From assembly GCF_965227725.1 (NCBI RefSeq), contig NZ_CBDDGH010000003.1:62001-126000 (forward strand): 64,000 bases of DNA, written 5' to 3'. Below are positions 46,437-55,645 of the stretch, piece after piece. The translations under genes were made by a program, and so were the position numbers. The stretch comes from Shimia sp965227725 (GTDB lineage Bacteria > Pseudomonadota > Alphaproteobacteria > Rhodobacterales > Rhodobacteraceae). The number at the start of each line of letters is the position of its first letter. Position 1 is the stretch's first letter. The notes under the pieces were generated by a model. It did no database searches, was not told where the DNA came from, and saw only the letters and a list, made by a program, of their open reading frames with translations.

Positions 46437-46573
46437 GCCGTCCCTTTCTGGCCCCTTCTGGCGGAATGTGAGGCCCGCGGCCCCATTGGTTACTGCCCAG
46501 TTTACGCCCGAAGGGTTTACGAAATGTCAGCATCTCCACATGCACCAACAAATCCTGCCGCACTCCTGCCGCC

Positions 46574-47851
46574 TCACCCGCCCGCCACACGCCAGAACGG
46601 ATCACGTTTCACATACTCCAGAAGCCAGCCGCGCGCGGCGAAGGTTGACCGGTCTGCCAACGACGGCTCTGTCCAGCCAAACACCTGCGCGCGGTGGGCG
46701 GCGTCGATCTCCGCAGCCTCCGCCAGATAGCGCGTCATCACCCGCCTCACATCACTCTCCGGCAACAGCGCCTTGCGCAGATAGAGCGGGGCCATTTCGC
46801 GCGGTACCGCGTCTTCGCGGCTCAGAACCAGATGGGCGATGCGCTGCTTGAGAAAGATCGCCTCCATTCCGGAGACATCGCACAGCCCCAGCGCAACCGG
46901 CAGCGGCGCGGCGCGATCCGGCACAAAATGCTGCGCCCTGCGCAACGCGCGCAGACACGCAAGGCGCAGCGGCACGCTGGCGTCTTCCATCATCACCGAG
47001 ACCCGCAGCCCCGCCTGCTGCAGCTGGCGCACCCCGGCCACAAAGCTGCGGGTGATCGCGGGGCGCAGCAGGCCAAGATAGGGGTGCGGTTTGATCACGA
47101 CACGGCGCAGGCCCATCGCATCGGCCGCTGCCAAAACCGCCGCAAAGCCGCGCAGGCCCGAGAGTGAGCTGTAATTGTCCGCATGCCCGCCAAAGCCTTC
47201 CCAGGTTGGCGCGTAAAACAGGGCCGGATCCGCATCAGAGCTGCGCGCGGCGCGGATCTCCGGCATGGGCTGCACAAAGGTGTCGCCCATCATCACCAGC
47301 CGCCCTCTGTCCATGTCATCAGCGGTGAAAATCCCCGCCTTCAGATAGCGGTCCCGCGCCAGTGGCCCGGCGATGGAGACATAATCATAAATCCGTGCGG
47401 CCGGGCGCATCGACGCGCCTTTGTTGCTCTCCCCATGCAGGGTCAGCACATGACGAATATCCCGCCGCGTGACCGTCTGCAGATTGGAGCGCGCATTAAA
47501 CGGATAAAACACCACCCCGCCCGCCGCCACCGGCAGGCGCGCGGCCCGTCCCTTGATCCATCTGACATCCAGTTCCTGAGGCAACCGCCCCAAGGCGCGC
47601 TGCAGGCGCAGCAGAGATTTCTGACGCAAAAACAGTGGCGTGTCAGTGACGCCAAAAGCCCCGCTTTCAAAAAACGGCCGGATCTGTGTCACTGCAGAGA
47701 GCACCGGACTGTCCAGATAGACCGCCTGATCCGGCAGCCCATCGAGAGCCGAGGACAAGCGCACTTGCCCCGTCTCCATATCCTGAAGTTCCGGCGCGGC
47801 AGCCGGTTTTTTGGGGGAAATATCCGGATTGGGAGTGCGCGCCAGAAGCAT
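46574..47851 (-). CDS. TagF-like polyol-phosphate transferase/polymerase
   Basis: 425 residues resembling CDP-glycerol/CDP-ribitol phosphotransferases of teichoic-acid synthesis. Visible features are LTLHGESNKGASMRPAARIY, the YAPTWEGFGGHADNYSSL segment, VVIKPHPYLG and a late CDVSGMEAIFLKQRIAHL motif like the family's SD-S site. In this locus it probably polymerises or attaches a polyol phosphate from a CDP-activated precursor. The start is five bases after the reductase stop. Exact polymer is unknown. Confidence 0.78.
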   Translation of the reverse strand: MLLARTPNPDISPKKPAAAPELQDMETGQVRLSSALDGLPDQAVYLDSPVLSAVTQIRPFFESGAFGVTDTPLFLRQKSLLRLQRALGRLPQELDVRWIKGRAARLPVAAGGVVFYPFNARSNLQTVTRRDIRHVLTLHGESNKGASMRPAARIYDYVSIAGPLARDRYLKAGIFTADDMDRGRLVMMGDTFVQPMPEIRAARSSDADPALFYAPTWEGFGGHADNYSSLSGLRGFAAVLAAADAMGLRRVVIKPHPYLGLLRPAITRSFVAGVRQLQQAGLRVSVMMEDASVPLRLACLRALRRAQHFVPDRAAPLPVALGLCDVSGMEAIFLKQRIAHLVLSREDAVPREMAPLYLRKALLPESDVRRVMTRYLAEAAEIDAAHRAQVFGWTEPSLADRSTFAARGWLLEYVKRDPFWRVAGG

Positions 47852-47855
47852 CAGA

Positions 47856-48560
47856 TCACAAGCGCACCACCAGATTTTCGCTCATCAGCATCTTGCCCGC
47901 AGGGGAGGACATCATCGCGATCACATCCGCCACATGCTCCGGCTGCATGATCGTGCTGGGGTCTTCATCCGGGGCCAATGTCTTGCGCAGATCGGTGGCG
48001 CAGCGCCCGGGGCTCAGGCAGACCACATCAATACCGTAAGGCGCAAGCTCCTCGCGCATGACCTCTGACATATTGATCACCGCCGCCTTGGAGGTGGAAT
48101 AACTCATCCAGCCAGAGCGCCCGTTCACACCCGCTGTGGAAGCAATATTGATCACCTTTTCAAGGGGATGACTGCGCAGCAGCGCCTCTTGCACAAAGCG
48201 GAACGGCGCATAGAGATTGATCTGCATCGTGCGCTGAAAATCCGCCATGTCGGTTTCATTGATTGAGGCAGGCTTGGTGAAACCCGCGTTGTTCACAATG
48301 GCAGTGATGGCGATATTTTCCGCTGCGAGCCGGTCAAACACATCCGACACCGCCTGCGGATCAGAGAGATCCGCCTCAACCGCCACAATCTGACGGTTGC
48401 CAGCAATCGCGCGCACCTCTGCCACCGCATCGTCAAAATGCCTTGAGCGGCGCGCCACCATCACGATGCAGGCCACATCATCCATGCCGCGGGCAAAGCG
48501 CCGCGCCGTGGCCAGCCCGATGCCTCTGGAGGCGCCGCTGATCAAAACAGTCTTAGTCAT
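47856..48560 (-). CDS. Short-chain dehydrogenase/reductase, possibly ribulose-5-phosphate reductase
   Basis: 234 residues of the classical SDR family: the NAD(P) motif SGASRGIGLATARRF, NNAG, and the catalytic Ser/Tyr/Lys with YSTSKAAV. The start overlaps the cytidylyltransferase gene by eight bases. In Haemophilus, Bcs1 joins an IspD-like domain and an SDR domain to make CDP-ribitol from ribulose 5-phosphate; here the same two activities seem to be on separate overlapping genes. The substrate is inferred from that pairing only. Confidence 0.82.
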   Translation of the reverse strand: MTKTVLISGASRGIGLATARRFARGMDDVACIVMVARRSRHFDDAVAEVRAIAGNRQIVAVEADLSDPQAVSDVFDRLAAENIAITAIVNNAGFTKPASINETDMADFQRTMQINLYAPFRFVQEALLRSHPLEKVINIASTAGVNGRSGWMSYSTSKAAVINMSEVMREELAPYGIDVVCLSPGRCATDLRKTLAPDEDPSTIMQPEHVADVIAMMSSPAGKMLMSENLVVRL

Positions 48561-49296
48561 GGGCGGCGGCCTTTCTGTTGCTGTGAAACCCCTTCATCAT
48601 CTCTTGCGCGATCACAAAATCCTCGGGCGTCGTCACTTTCCGGTTGCGGCTGAACCCTTCCAGCGCCTGCACCGGCTGTCCGGTCATTTCCACGACCATG
48701 ACGCTGTCCTCATTATAAACCGCACCGGTGTTGCGCGCCGCAACATGCGCCTTTTGCAGCGTGTCGCGGTCAAATTTCTGCGGCAGCTGAATGTCAAACA
48801 CCCGGTCGCGCGACACGCCGCGCCGCACCTGACGGGTTTCGGTATCAATCCGACACATGGAAAAGGCGATCGCATGGCAATAGCCCGCGTTTTCGGCCTC
48901 ACAGGTGATCAGATCGCTCAGCATCTCGGGGTTGATGAACGGCCGCGCCGCCTCATGCAGCACAACAACATCGTGAGACGCCGCCGCCACCAGCGCCGCG
49001 CAGCTTTCCTGACGGGTTGCTCCGGCGGGCACCACCTGAAACGGCAGGCTGCCGCAATAGGCTTCCATAAGCTGTTGCGTGCGCTCTTCAAACCCTTCTG
49101 GCGCGTTGATCAGGACCTCGCCCACATGCGGCGAGCGCACCGCCGCAATCAGCGAATGCGCCACCATCGGGTGGCCGGCGAGTTTGTAAAACTGTTTGGG
49201 TTCATGATGTTCCGCCCGTGCGCCCACGCCGCCAGACAGCAGCAGAAAAGAGACCTGAGGGGTGCAAAGCGGACGTGTCAGTGGGTGTAAATTCAT
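48553..49296 (-). CDS. IspD/TarI-like cytidylyltransferase
   Basis: 247 residues. The nucleotide site SFLLLSGGVGARAEHHEPKQF keeps the GG-x-G-x-R and PKQF elements; VVVLHEAARPFINPEML matches the conserved V-x-x-H-D-x-A-R-P stretch with Glu in place of Asp. TarI-type members activate ribitol 5-phosphate with CTP, while IspD acts in isoprenoid synthesis. Position in a capsule locus next to an SDR and a TagF-like gene supports a TarI-type role. It is the first gene of the locus. Confidence 0.82.
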   Translation of the reverse strand: MNLHPLTRPLCTPQVSFLLLSGGVGARAEHHEPKQFYKLAGHPMVAHSLIAAVRSPHVGEVLINAPEGFEERTQQLMEAYCGSLPFQVVPAGATRQESCAALVAAASHDVVVLHEAARPFINPEMLSDLITCEAENAGYCHAIAFSMCRIDTETRQVRRGVSRDRVFDIQLPQKFDRDTLQKAHVAARNTGAVYNEDSVMVVEMTGQPVQALEGFSRNRKVTTPEDFVIAQEMMKGFHSNRKAAAHD

Positions 49297-50088
49297 CAGG
49301 CGTCGCCTTTATGCGCTGGTTTGCGCCCCCCGTTGCGAGCGAAACATCGGCTGGCAGGCGCCGTCAGGGCCAGACTTGGGGGCTAACCTGCGAATTGCAC
49401 CCTCAGGGGCACCCTGCCCGATCAGGTTAGCGCCCCCAGCCGCACCGCCCAGTGCACATCCCGAAAGCTCTTCGGAATGATGCCTGAGACCAGCGGTTCT
49501 TACGTCTGTATCCATTTTGGTCGTCAACTTTCTGTTTCGCGCCCAACGGGCGTAACCCAATGGTACAAATGGACTTTTTCCATTGTCGCCAAATGCACTT
49601 CTGTACGGCGGCGATCACGAAGCCATTTCTTGTCTCCGTGACTCCATTTTTGGCGAAAGTGGTTACTGATCTGATAACACTTGTGCAGAATTCGGGGCAC
49701 AGTCCGCGCAACGCGCGCCTTCTTGCCCCTGCGGCAGGCGGCAGTACCGCAGTTCCTCTTCGACACTCAGGCCGAGGCATGCTGCTCCATCGCGCCGCAC
49801 CCGCTCCACAACCCAGGGAAGAGATTCGCAGTTTTCCTTTATTTTTAAGCACATTGCAGGTTTCACGCCACGTTAGAGAACGCGCTCCAACGCTCCGAAA
49901 ACCCCGAAATCCCCCCTGATCCAGCCGCCAATCCCTTAACAAAAGCTGACTCAAACCCCGCGCATTTGAGGCAAATACCGCTTTCAAACCTGCCCCAAAA
50001 CACAGGCCGCAAGGCAAAATCTGCCTCCGGCACAGGCCACACGCATCACTTGGAAAGAATCAGACACCCGCTCAGGTAGAAAGCGCGC
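49297..50088. other. Long gene-free region upstream of the capsule locus
   Basis: About 790 bases with no supported gene. Several frames are open on both strands but have poor composition and no ribosome-binding sites. The part 49500-49700 is richer in A and T than its surroundings and is the likeliest place for the capsule promoter on the minus strand. A strong stem-loop lies at 49378-49437. Confidence 0.55.
49378..49437 (-). promoter_or_regulatory. Large stem-loop in the presumed capsule-operon leader
   Basis: GGGGGCTAACCTG (49378-49390) pairs with CAGGTTAG-CG-CCCCC (49423-49437) through 13 bp with a two-base bulge. The 32-base loop contains GGGTGC twice on the minus strand around CCCTGA and can fold further. 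It lies about 80-140 bases upstream of the cytidylyltransferase start. A regulatory leader is inferred, not shown. Confidence 0.5.
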
Positions 50089-50115
50089 AAAAAGAAAGCC
50101 GCCCAAAGGGCGGCT
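50089..50115 (-). terminator. Rho-independent terminator after uxaC
   Basis: Minus-strand AGCCGCCC, TTT, GGGCGGCT followed by TTCTTTTT. Confidence 0.93.
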
Positions 50116-50121
50116 TACAGA

Positions 50122-51537
50122 TCACACAACACTGCCAAGCTTATAGGCGTCGATCGCCAGATCTCGACACAGCAGCCGGGCGATCTCATTGGCATCAGCG
50201 CGGGTCAGCACACCGCGCGCACGCTGCTGCGCCAGATGCTGGCTCACCCCGCGCCGCCACATATCGTGGCGCGCCGGAATGGACATAAACGCCCGCGTGT
50301 CATCCGTGAACCCGGCGAGGTTCCAATATCCGGCGGTCTCCACCACCTGATCCAGATAGCGGGCGATGCCGTTGGAACTGGCCGAATACCGCCATGGCGC
50401 GCCAAGGCGCAGCGCTGGCCAATGGCTGACCATCGGCGCAAGCTCGCGGGAAAAGGCGCTTTCATCCAGGGTAAAGAGCACAATGCTCATTTGCCGCACA
50501 TTGCCCACACGTGCCAGAAGCGCATCCAAGCCATGCACCCAATTGGCGCCAACCGGCATATCGGCCCCTACTTGCGGGCCGTATTTTCCGTGCAGCACCT
50601 TGTTGGTGTTGCGCATGCTCCCGGCACGGATCTGCATCACCAGCCCGTCTTCAAATGACATCTGCGCCATTTCGGTCAGCATATGCCCGTAAAAGCCCTG
50701 CGCCTCTTTCGGAGTGATCTTGCCCGCCAGCGCCTTGGCAAACAATGTCGCCGCACGCTTTTCCGTCATGTGGCATGTCGCCAGCTCGCCCACTTCGTGG
50801 TCGGTCGCTGTGCCGCCATTGGCCATGAAATAGGCCCGCCGTTCACGCAGCGCCTCAAGATATCCGGCAAAGCTCGCGGTGTTTTCGCCCGTGATTTCCC
50901 CCAACGTTGCAACGTCGGCGCGGAAATCCGGATGGGTTGGGTCGAGCACAGAGTCCGGGCGGAATGTGGGAATGATCTTGCCGCGCAGTTTCTGCAGACG
51001 CGCCGCCTTGTGGCTGGTTAAATCATCAAGCGCGCTGTCGGTTGTGGCCAGCGCATCAATATTGAAGCTCTGCAACAGCGCCTGAGGCCGCATGCGCGAG
51101 GATTTCAGCTCCGCATCCACGCGATCATAAATGCTGTCTGCGGTCTCCGCGTTCAGCGGCATCGCCACACCAAATACATGCACAAGCGCATGGGAAATCC
51201 ACAGATGACTCGGCGTGCCGCGGAACTTGTGCCAGTGGTTGGCAAACAGCTGGAACGCCGCACGCGGGTTACGTGCCTCTCTGGGCACACCGATGCCGAT
51301 GTCTTCCAGCCAGACACCCTGGCTCAGCAACATGCGGATCACGGAGACATCCGGATCAATGAAGACTTCAGCCGGGTCTGAGAACGGGCGGTTCTCGGCA
51401 AACCACTCCGGCAAACAATGCCCATGCGGCGAGACAATTGGCAGCGCCTGCACACCCTCATAAATATCAAGCGCCGCATCCGACAACTGCAGTGTCGGCA
51501 CGGAGTGACTTACAAGGTTCATTACGGCTTCGCCCAT
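50122..51537 (-). CDS. uxaC: Glucuronate isomerase
   Basis: 471 residues from an ATG preceded by AGAGAGA; a second ATG five codons later is also possible. It is an amidohydrolase-fold uronate isomerase: metal-binding IVSPHGHCLPEWFAEN near the start, YDRVDAELKSSRMRPQALLQSFNI, and DDTRAFMSIPARHDMWRR near the end. It converts D-glucuronate to fructuronate (or galacturonate to tagaturonate). No other uronate gene is adjacent. Confidence 0.95.
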   Translation of the reverse strand: MGEAVMNLVSHSVPTLQLSDAALDIYEGVQALPIVSPHGHCLPEWFAENRPFSDPAEVFIDPDVSVIRMLLSQGVWLEDIGIGVPREARNPRAAFQLFANHWHKFRGTPSHLWISHALVHVFGVAMPLNAETADSIYDRVDAELKSSRMRPQALLQSFNIDALATTDSALDDLTSHKAARLQKLRGKIIPTFRPDSVLDPTHPDFRADVATLGEITGENTASFAGYLEALRERRAYFMANGGTATDHEVGELATCHMTEKRAATLFAKALAGKITPKEAQGFYGHMLTEMAQMSFEDGLVMQIRAGSMRNTNKVLHGKYGPQVGADMPVGANWVHGLDALLARVGNVRQMSIVLFTLDESAFSRELAPMVSHWPALRLGAPWRYSASSNGIARYLDQVVETAGYWNLAGFTDDTRAFMSIPARHDMWRRGVSQHLAQQRARGVLTRADANEIARLLCRDLAIDAYKLGSVV

Positions 51538-52220
51538 TGTTCTTGTTCTCTCTCTGCTAGTCCAAGCGGCCCAAGCGACCGCATGACGCGCGCCTTTGAC
51601 GTCCTTTGACCTCACGGGCAGCGCTCTATTCTGGTCTCTCCCAGATGCCCACAGATTGATTTACGAGACACTAACGCGACAGCGCTCAAGTCCAGCGCGA
51701 CGCCTGAGACACGCGGCCGAAACGACTGCCAAACTCACCAGATCTCTCATGCTGAAACGGTCCCGGCACCAGCACCGCACATCCCCCAGATGTGCGCAGC
51801 TGGATCAGTGGCCACACGCGCCCTTTTCACACAGGCAAATGCCTAAAATCCGCAAAGGTTTGGCCTGTCAGACAAAAAATGGCCGGATCGGTATCACCTT
51901 GCCTTGCGTCCGACGCTTATGCGCCACATCAGGGCCGTGGATCACCGGCTCAAATCAAGATCGCGCTCAATCACATTCGCCCCAAGGCTGTATGCGTGCC
52001 AAACTTCCCTGACCGCCCGGAACGCGACGCAGCGCTTGCGGCAAAGAAATTTGCATTCAATTTACTCTTTTTTCTTTGAGATCCGAGAAGTAGCTATAGT
52101 TTTAGTAAAGGTTTAACTGCACCTGTGCAGATCAGACTTCTAGAACTGGGCACACCAGCCGCTAAGATTATTCACGACCTCCGCCCTGAGCGGAGACAAG
52201 ACATTTTCGGAACCGACAAC
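51538..52220. other. Gene-free divergent region, uxaC / small unknown protein
   Basis: About 680 bases without a supported gene. Short open frames on the plus strand lack ribosome-binding sites and family resemblance. A T/A-rich stretch at 52045-52110 with TATAGT near 52095 could hold the promoter for the 52221 gene. A small palindrome CTGCACCTGTGCAG lies near 52118. Confidence 0.5.
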
Positions 52221-52661
52221 ATGTCCTCCAAAGCCAACATCCTCAAAGACCTCTCCGTGGTGCATGTTATGTATTCCGGCCGTGTAACACTTGACGGCCT
52301 CCGAGACCCTTGGCGCGAGGTTTACTTCTCTGAGGATTACAAACGCGGCATGAATGAGGTTGTGGATTTCAGCGCGGTGACCGATTTTGACATCGGCTTT
52401 GACGAGCTGCTCGCCTTTGCCAAGACCTCACAAGAGATCCATGCCAGATACGGCCACAAGATCACCGTCTGCCTGATTGCGCCGGACAAGGCCTCAACCG
52501 GCTTTGCCGATATGTTCATCGACCTCGCGCAGGCCATGCAATACGACAACGATGTCATGATTGTGCAGGGCTATCCTGAGGTCTTTGCTATCCTCGATCT
52601 CTCTGACGAAGAGATCGCCCAATTCCCCGAGCCCTGCCGGCAAGAAGCGCATCTGCTGTAG
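52221..52661 (+). CDS. Small soluble protein, unknown
   Basis: 146 residues from the ATG giving MSSKANILKDLSVVHVMYSG; a longer reading upstream has no support. It has alternating strands and helices without signal or membrane segments (VVDFSAVTDFDIGFDELLAFAK, ITVCLIAPDKASTGFADMF). The layout vaguely resembles STAS-like single-domain proteins, but I do not assign it. It is convergent with gshA. Confidence 0.6.
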   Translation: MSSKANILKDLSVVHVMYSGRVTLDGLRDPWREVYFSEDYKRGMNEVVDFSAVTDFDIGFDELLAFAKTSQEIHARYGHKITVCLIAPDKASTGFADMFIDLAQAMQYDNDVMIVQGYPEVFAILDLSDEEIAQFPEPCRQEAHLL

Positions 52662-52667
52662 ATGCGC
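52647..52667. terminator. Hairpin across the stop codon of the 52221 gene
   Basis: GCGCATCT, GCTGT, AGATGCGC: perfect 8-bp stem spanning the TAG stop. A second small stem GCCCTC/GAGGGC is at 52679-52696. Neither has a T-run. They may separate the convergent transcripts. Confidence 0.4.
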
Positions 52668-52719
52668 CTCCGGCGACCGCCCTCACCTGAGAGGGCAGCC
52701 CTTCAAATCAGCCTAAAAA

Positions 52720-54090
52720 TCAGTAGCTGTGTTCGCCGTAGATCTTGGTCAGATCGCCGCCCCAATCCCCGTGATACTGCGCCAACAGCTCATCAGCAGG
52801 CACCTGACCGCTTTCTACGCTTTCCTGCAACGCGCTGAGGAAGTGTGTCTCATCCGGCACCAGCCCGCCAGCTCCGGCCTGACCACGCGCCTTCAGGCCC
52901 GCTTCAGAGATCTTCAGCACTTCGCGTGCCAGCTCATGCATGTTGATCTTGCCCACCTGCGCCTGCAGCGCCTGTTCGCTCGCGGCCACACGCAGCGCCT
53001 CGCGGGTCTCCGCATCCCAGCCTTTGACCAGATCCCAGGCCGCATCCAGCGCCGACTGATCATACATCAGCCCCACCCAGAAGGCCGGCAGCGCACAGAG
53101 ACGCCGCCACGGGCCACCATCCGCCCCGCGCATCTCCATGAATTTCTTGATCCGTGCTTCCGGGAAAGCGGTGGTCAGGTGGTCTGCCCAATCGCTCAGG
53201 GTTGGCGTCTCACCGGGCAGCGCAGGCAGCTCGCCTTTGAGGAAATCGCGGAAGCTCATGCCCAGCGCGTCAATGTATTTGCCGTCGCGGTAGACAAAAT
53301 ACATCGGCACATCGAGCGCATATTGCACCCAGCGCTCAAAGCCGAAGCCCTCTTCAAACACAAACGGCAGCATGCCCGTGCGCGCATCATCCAGATGCCG
53401 CCATACCAGACCCCGGGTGGATTTCACCCCATTGGGCTTGCCATCTAGAAACGGCGAATTGGCAAACAGCGCATTGGCCACCGGCTGCAGCGCCAGCGCC
53501 ACGCGCAGCTTCTGCACCATGTCCGCTTCGCTTGAGAAGTCGAGGTTCACCTGCACGGTGCAGGTGCGATACATCATGACCTTGCCCATGGTGCCCACGC
53601 GGTCCATGTAATCGGTCATCAGCTTGTAACGCCCTTTGGGCATCACCGGCATCTCTTCATGGCTCCAGATCGGGGCCGAGCCCAGCCCGATGAAGCCTAC
53701 GCCGATCTTGTCGGCGATGTCTTTCACATCCTTGAGGTGCTGATTCACCTCATCACAGGTCTGGTGGATGTTCTCCAAAGGCGCGCCAGACAGCTCCAGC
53801 TGCCCACCGGGCTCAAGGCTCACATTGGCGCCGTCTTTCTCCAGACCGATCAGCTTGCCGCCCTCTTCCAGAGGGGCCCAGCCATGGCCGTCGCGCAGCC
53901 CTTCCAGCACCGCCAGAATAGAGCGTTCGCCCTCATATGGCAGGGGTTTCAGGCTGTCCTTGCAGTAGCCGAATTTCTCATGCTCGGTGCCGATCCGCCA
54001 GTCTTCGCGCGGCTTACAGCCGGAGCTGAGGTATTCAGCCAACTGGTCATGATGCTCGATCGGGCCGCCGCCGGACTGGGGAATGGACAT
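52720..54090 (-). CDS. gshA: Glutamate-cysteine ligase (plant/alphaproteobacterial type)
   Basis: 456 residues of the GCS2 family, which makes gamma-glutamylcysteine, the first step of glutathione synthesis. WRIGTEHEKFGY holds a metal-binding Glu; LEPGGQLELSGAPLENIHQTC and RTCTVQVNLDFSSEADM are diagnostic of the plant-like form. Length is standard. It is minus-strand, facing the small unknown gene, with its start near the membrane-protein gene. Confidence 0.97.
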   Translation of the reverse strand: MSIPQSGGGPIEHHDQLAEYLSSGCKPREDWRIGTEHEKFGYCKDSLKPLPYEGERSILAVLEGLRDGHGWAPLEEGGKLIGLEKDGANVSLEPGGQLELSGAPLENIHQTCDEVNQHLKDVKDIADKIGVGFIGLGSAPIWSHEEMPVMPKGRYKLMTDYMDRVGTMGKVMMYRTCTVQVNLDFSSEADMVQKLRVALALQPVANALFANSPFLDGKPNGVKSTRGLVWRHLDDARTGMLPFVFEEGFGFERWVQYALDVPMYFVYRDGKYIDALGMSFRDFLKGELPALPGETPTLSDWADHLTTAFPEARIKKFMEMRGADGGPWRRLCALPAFWVGLMYDQSALDAAWDLVKGWDAETREALRVAASEQALQAQVGKINMHELAREVLKISEAGLKARGQAGAGGLVPDETHFLSALQESVESGQVPADELLAQYHGDWGGDLTKIYGEHSY

Positions 54091-54153
54091 GGCGTTTGCT
54101 CTGCTCCTGAGACTGGTTTCAGGCGTCTGTGGTGGGGTTTTTTGCAGGCCGTG

Positions 54154-54663
54154 TCAATGCAGCCTGCGATCCTCTTTTGCCCAGATCACAACCGGGTGAT
54201 CAGGCGCGGCCTTCAGCTGCGCCAGCATATGTTCGGTCTTGATGCCGTCCAGACTGGCAAAGGCGTCAAACAGCGCATCGCTCCCCGCCGCATTCACCGG
54301 GATGTGCAGCGGGGCCTGCCCGGGTTGGTAAAGCGCCCAGACCGGCGGCTGGCTGCGGCCATCAAGCACCACACGGCTGAGGCTGCGCATCGCCACGCTG
54401 CCGCCGTTGAGCGGGCCGAAATAGGCGACCTCGCCCTCATCCACCTGCACCACACCGGGGCCACCCTGGCCAATCCGAAACCGCGCCCGCTGAATGCCGC
54501 TGACGATCAGCACAGCCCCCACAGCCACAAGCCCGATGCCCAGCCATTTCAGAAGGCCAAAGCCGCTGGCCCACCACAGCCCAAGCAGCAAAACCGCCGC
54601 GCCTACCAAGGTCTCGCGCCACTGCACCAACGCCGCCCGCGCCTCCGGTCGAAAGAAACTCAT
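54154..54663 (-). CDS. Hypothetical membrane protein
   Basis: 169 residues from the ATG after GAGGAG (MSFFRPEARAAL). Two transmembrane helices at about 15-50 (VGAAVLLLGLWWASGFG, WLGIGLVAVGAVLIVSGI) are followed by a soluble domain beginning RARFRIGQGGPGVVQVDEGEVAYFGP. No family was recognised with certainty. It lies upstream of gshA on the same strand. Confidence 0.75.
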   Translation of the reverse strand: MSFFRPEARAALVQWRETLVGAAVLLLGLWWASGFGLLKWLGIGLVAVGAVLIVSGIQRARFRIGQGGPGVVQVDEGEVAYFGPLNGGSVAMRSLSRVVLDGRSQPPVWALYQPGQAPLHIPVNAAGSDALFDAFASLDGIKTEHMLAQLKAAPDHPVVIWAKEDRRLH

Positions 54664-54701
54664 CGTGTTCTCCTCATAGCCTTCGCCCGGCGGAACCGCC
54701 G

Positions 54702-54763
54702 GGCCGCGCCTGACCCTCCCCATGGGAGGGCGCATTCGCACCCACCCAGGGTCAGGCGCGGCC
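54702..54763. repeat. Perfect 16-bp inverted repeat enclosing smaller palindromes
   Basis: GGCCGCGCCTGACCCT (54702-54717) is exactly reversed at 54748-54763. Inside is a CCTCCC/GGGAGG hairpin, and just outside GCCCGGCGG/CCGCCGGGC forms another stem. It lies between the GNAT gene and the membrane-protein gene, both on the minus strand. It looks like a dispersed extragenic palindrome. Confidence 0.8.
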
Positions 54764-54793
54764 CTATCCACTCAAATGTCAGCACTTGCAACC

Positions 54794-55645
54794 TCATCCC
54801 GCATGCGCCTCCACATCGGCAAACAAAGCCAAGGTAAAGCTGCCGTTGCGCTGAAAGCCAATCGCCTCATAAGCGCGCGCCGCCGCCGTGCTTGCCGCAA
54901 ACAGGATCGCCTGCGTCACCCCTGCCTTCTGTGCTTCTAACAAATGCAAAGCCACCGCCCGTCGGGCCAGCCCCTGCCCGCGCAAGCTTGGCGGTGTATA
55001 CACACCCCCGATCTGCACCACATCTGACAAGGTCGCATTGAAGCCCGTCATCGCCACCGGCGCACCATCACGCAGCAAAATGCGGTGGCTGTCGCGCTCC
55101 ATGTAGCTTTGGATCTCTTCCTTAGCCGCCTGCACGGCCGTAAGCTTACCCAGCCCCATCACCGCCTCATTGTAATCGGCGCGCCAATCTTGCGCCAAAG
55201 CCTGCATGTCAGGCGCAATCGGGATGAGTGAAAAACCCGCGCAATCCGGCATCTCCATCGCATCCAGAGACAGGCGGTATCCCGGTTCAGGCTCTCGAAT
55301 GGAGGCTGCGCGCGCGTTCAGCCCAGACATCTCCATAAAGGCCGTCGCCTGCGGCTCGTCACCGCACAGCCCAACGATGGGGCGCTCTTGCCAAAATGCG
55401 TTGGTCGCCTGCCAGTCCGCCTCCGTGGCCTCCGGGGCCTGCAACATGATGAAGCCATTGTTGCCCATGCCAAACAGTCCCGGTCGGTCGCCCTCAAGCG
55501 CCCAGACACGCAGACCGCGCGGGGTCTCTGAATTCAATCCAAAGCGATCCAGATTGCCCAGAAAAAACATCGAACTCTGGATGTGCTCTCTCAGGAAAGC
55601 CTCCACCCACGCAAGATCACTCTGGTCAATCTCCCGCCAGCTCAT
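54794..55645 (-). CDS. GNAT-family N-acetyltransferase
   Basis: 283 residues. The acetyl-CoA site is in the C-terminal part: QIGGVYTPPSLRGQGLARRAVALHL (the R-G-Q-G-L-A loop), followed by AASTAAARAYEAIGFQRNGSF. The N-terminal half is a divergent GNAT-like or substrate domain. The ATG overlaps the rsmE stop by four bases, so the two are coupled. The acetyl acceptor is unknown. Confidence 0.88.
   Translation of the reverse strand: MSWREIDQSDLAWVEAFLREHIQSSMFFLGNLDRFGLNSETPRGLRVWALEGDRPGLFGMGNNGFIMLQAPEATEADWQATNAFWQERPIVGLCGDEPQATAFMEMSGLNARAASIREPEPGYRLSLDAMEMPDCAGFSLIPIAPDMQALAQDWRADYNEAVMGLGKLTAVQAAKEEIQSYMERDSHRILLRDGAPVAMTGFNATLSDVVQIGGVYTPPSLRGQGLARRAVALHLLEAQKAGVTQAILFAASTAAARAYEAIGFQRNGSFTLALFADVEAHAG

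Noticed and set aside
49309..49560. Short minus-strand open frame ending 12 bases before the capsule cytidylyltransferase gene, as a possible leader peptide
   Set aside because: No ribosome-binding site, unlikely composition, and it overlaps the stem-loop; kept only as part of the gene-free region.
49427..50017. 196-codon minus-strand open frame in the gene-free region
   Set aside because: Arg/Cys-rich translation with no family resemblance, no ribosome-binding site, and it crosses the AT-rich presumed promoter region.
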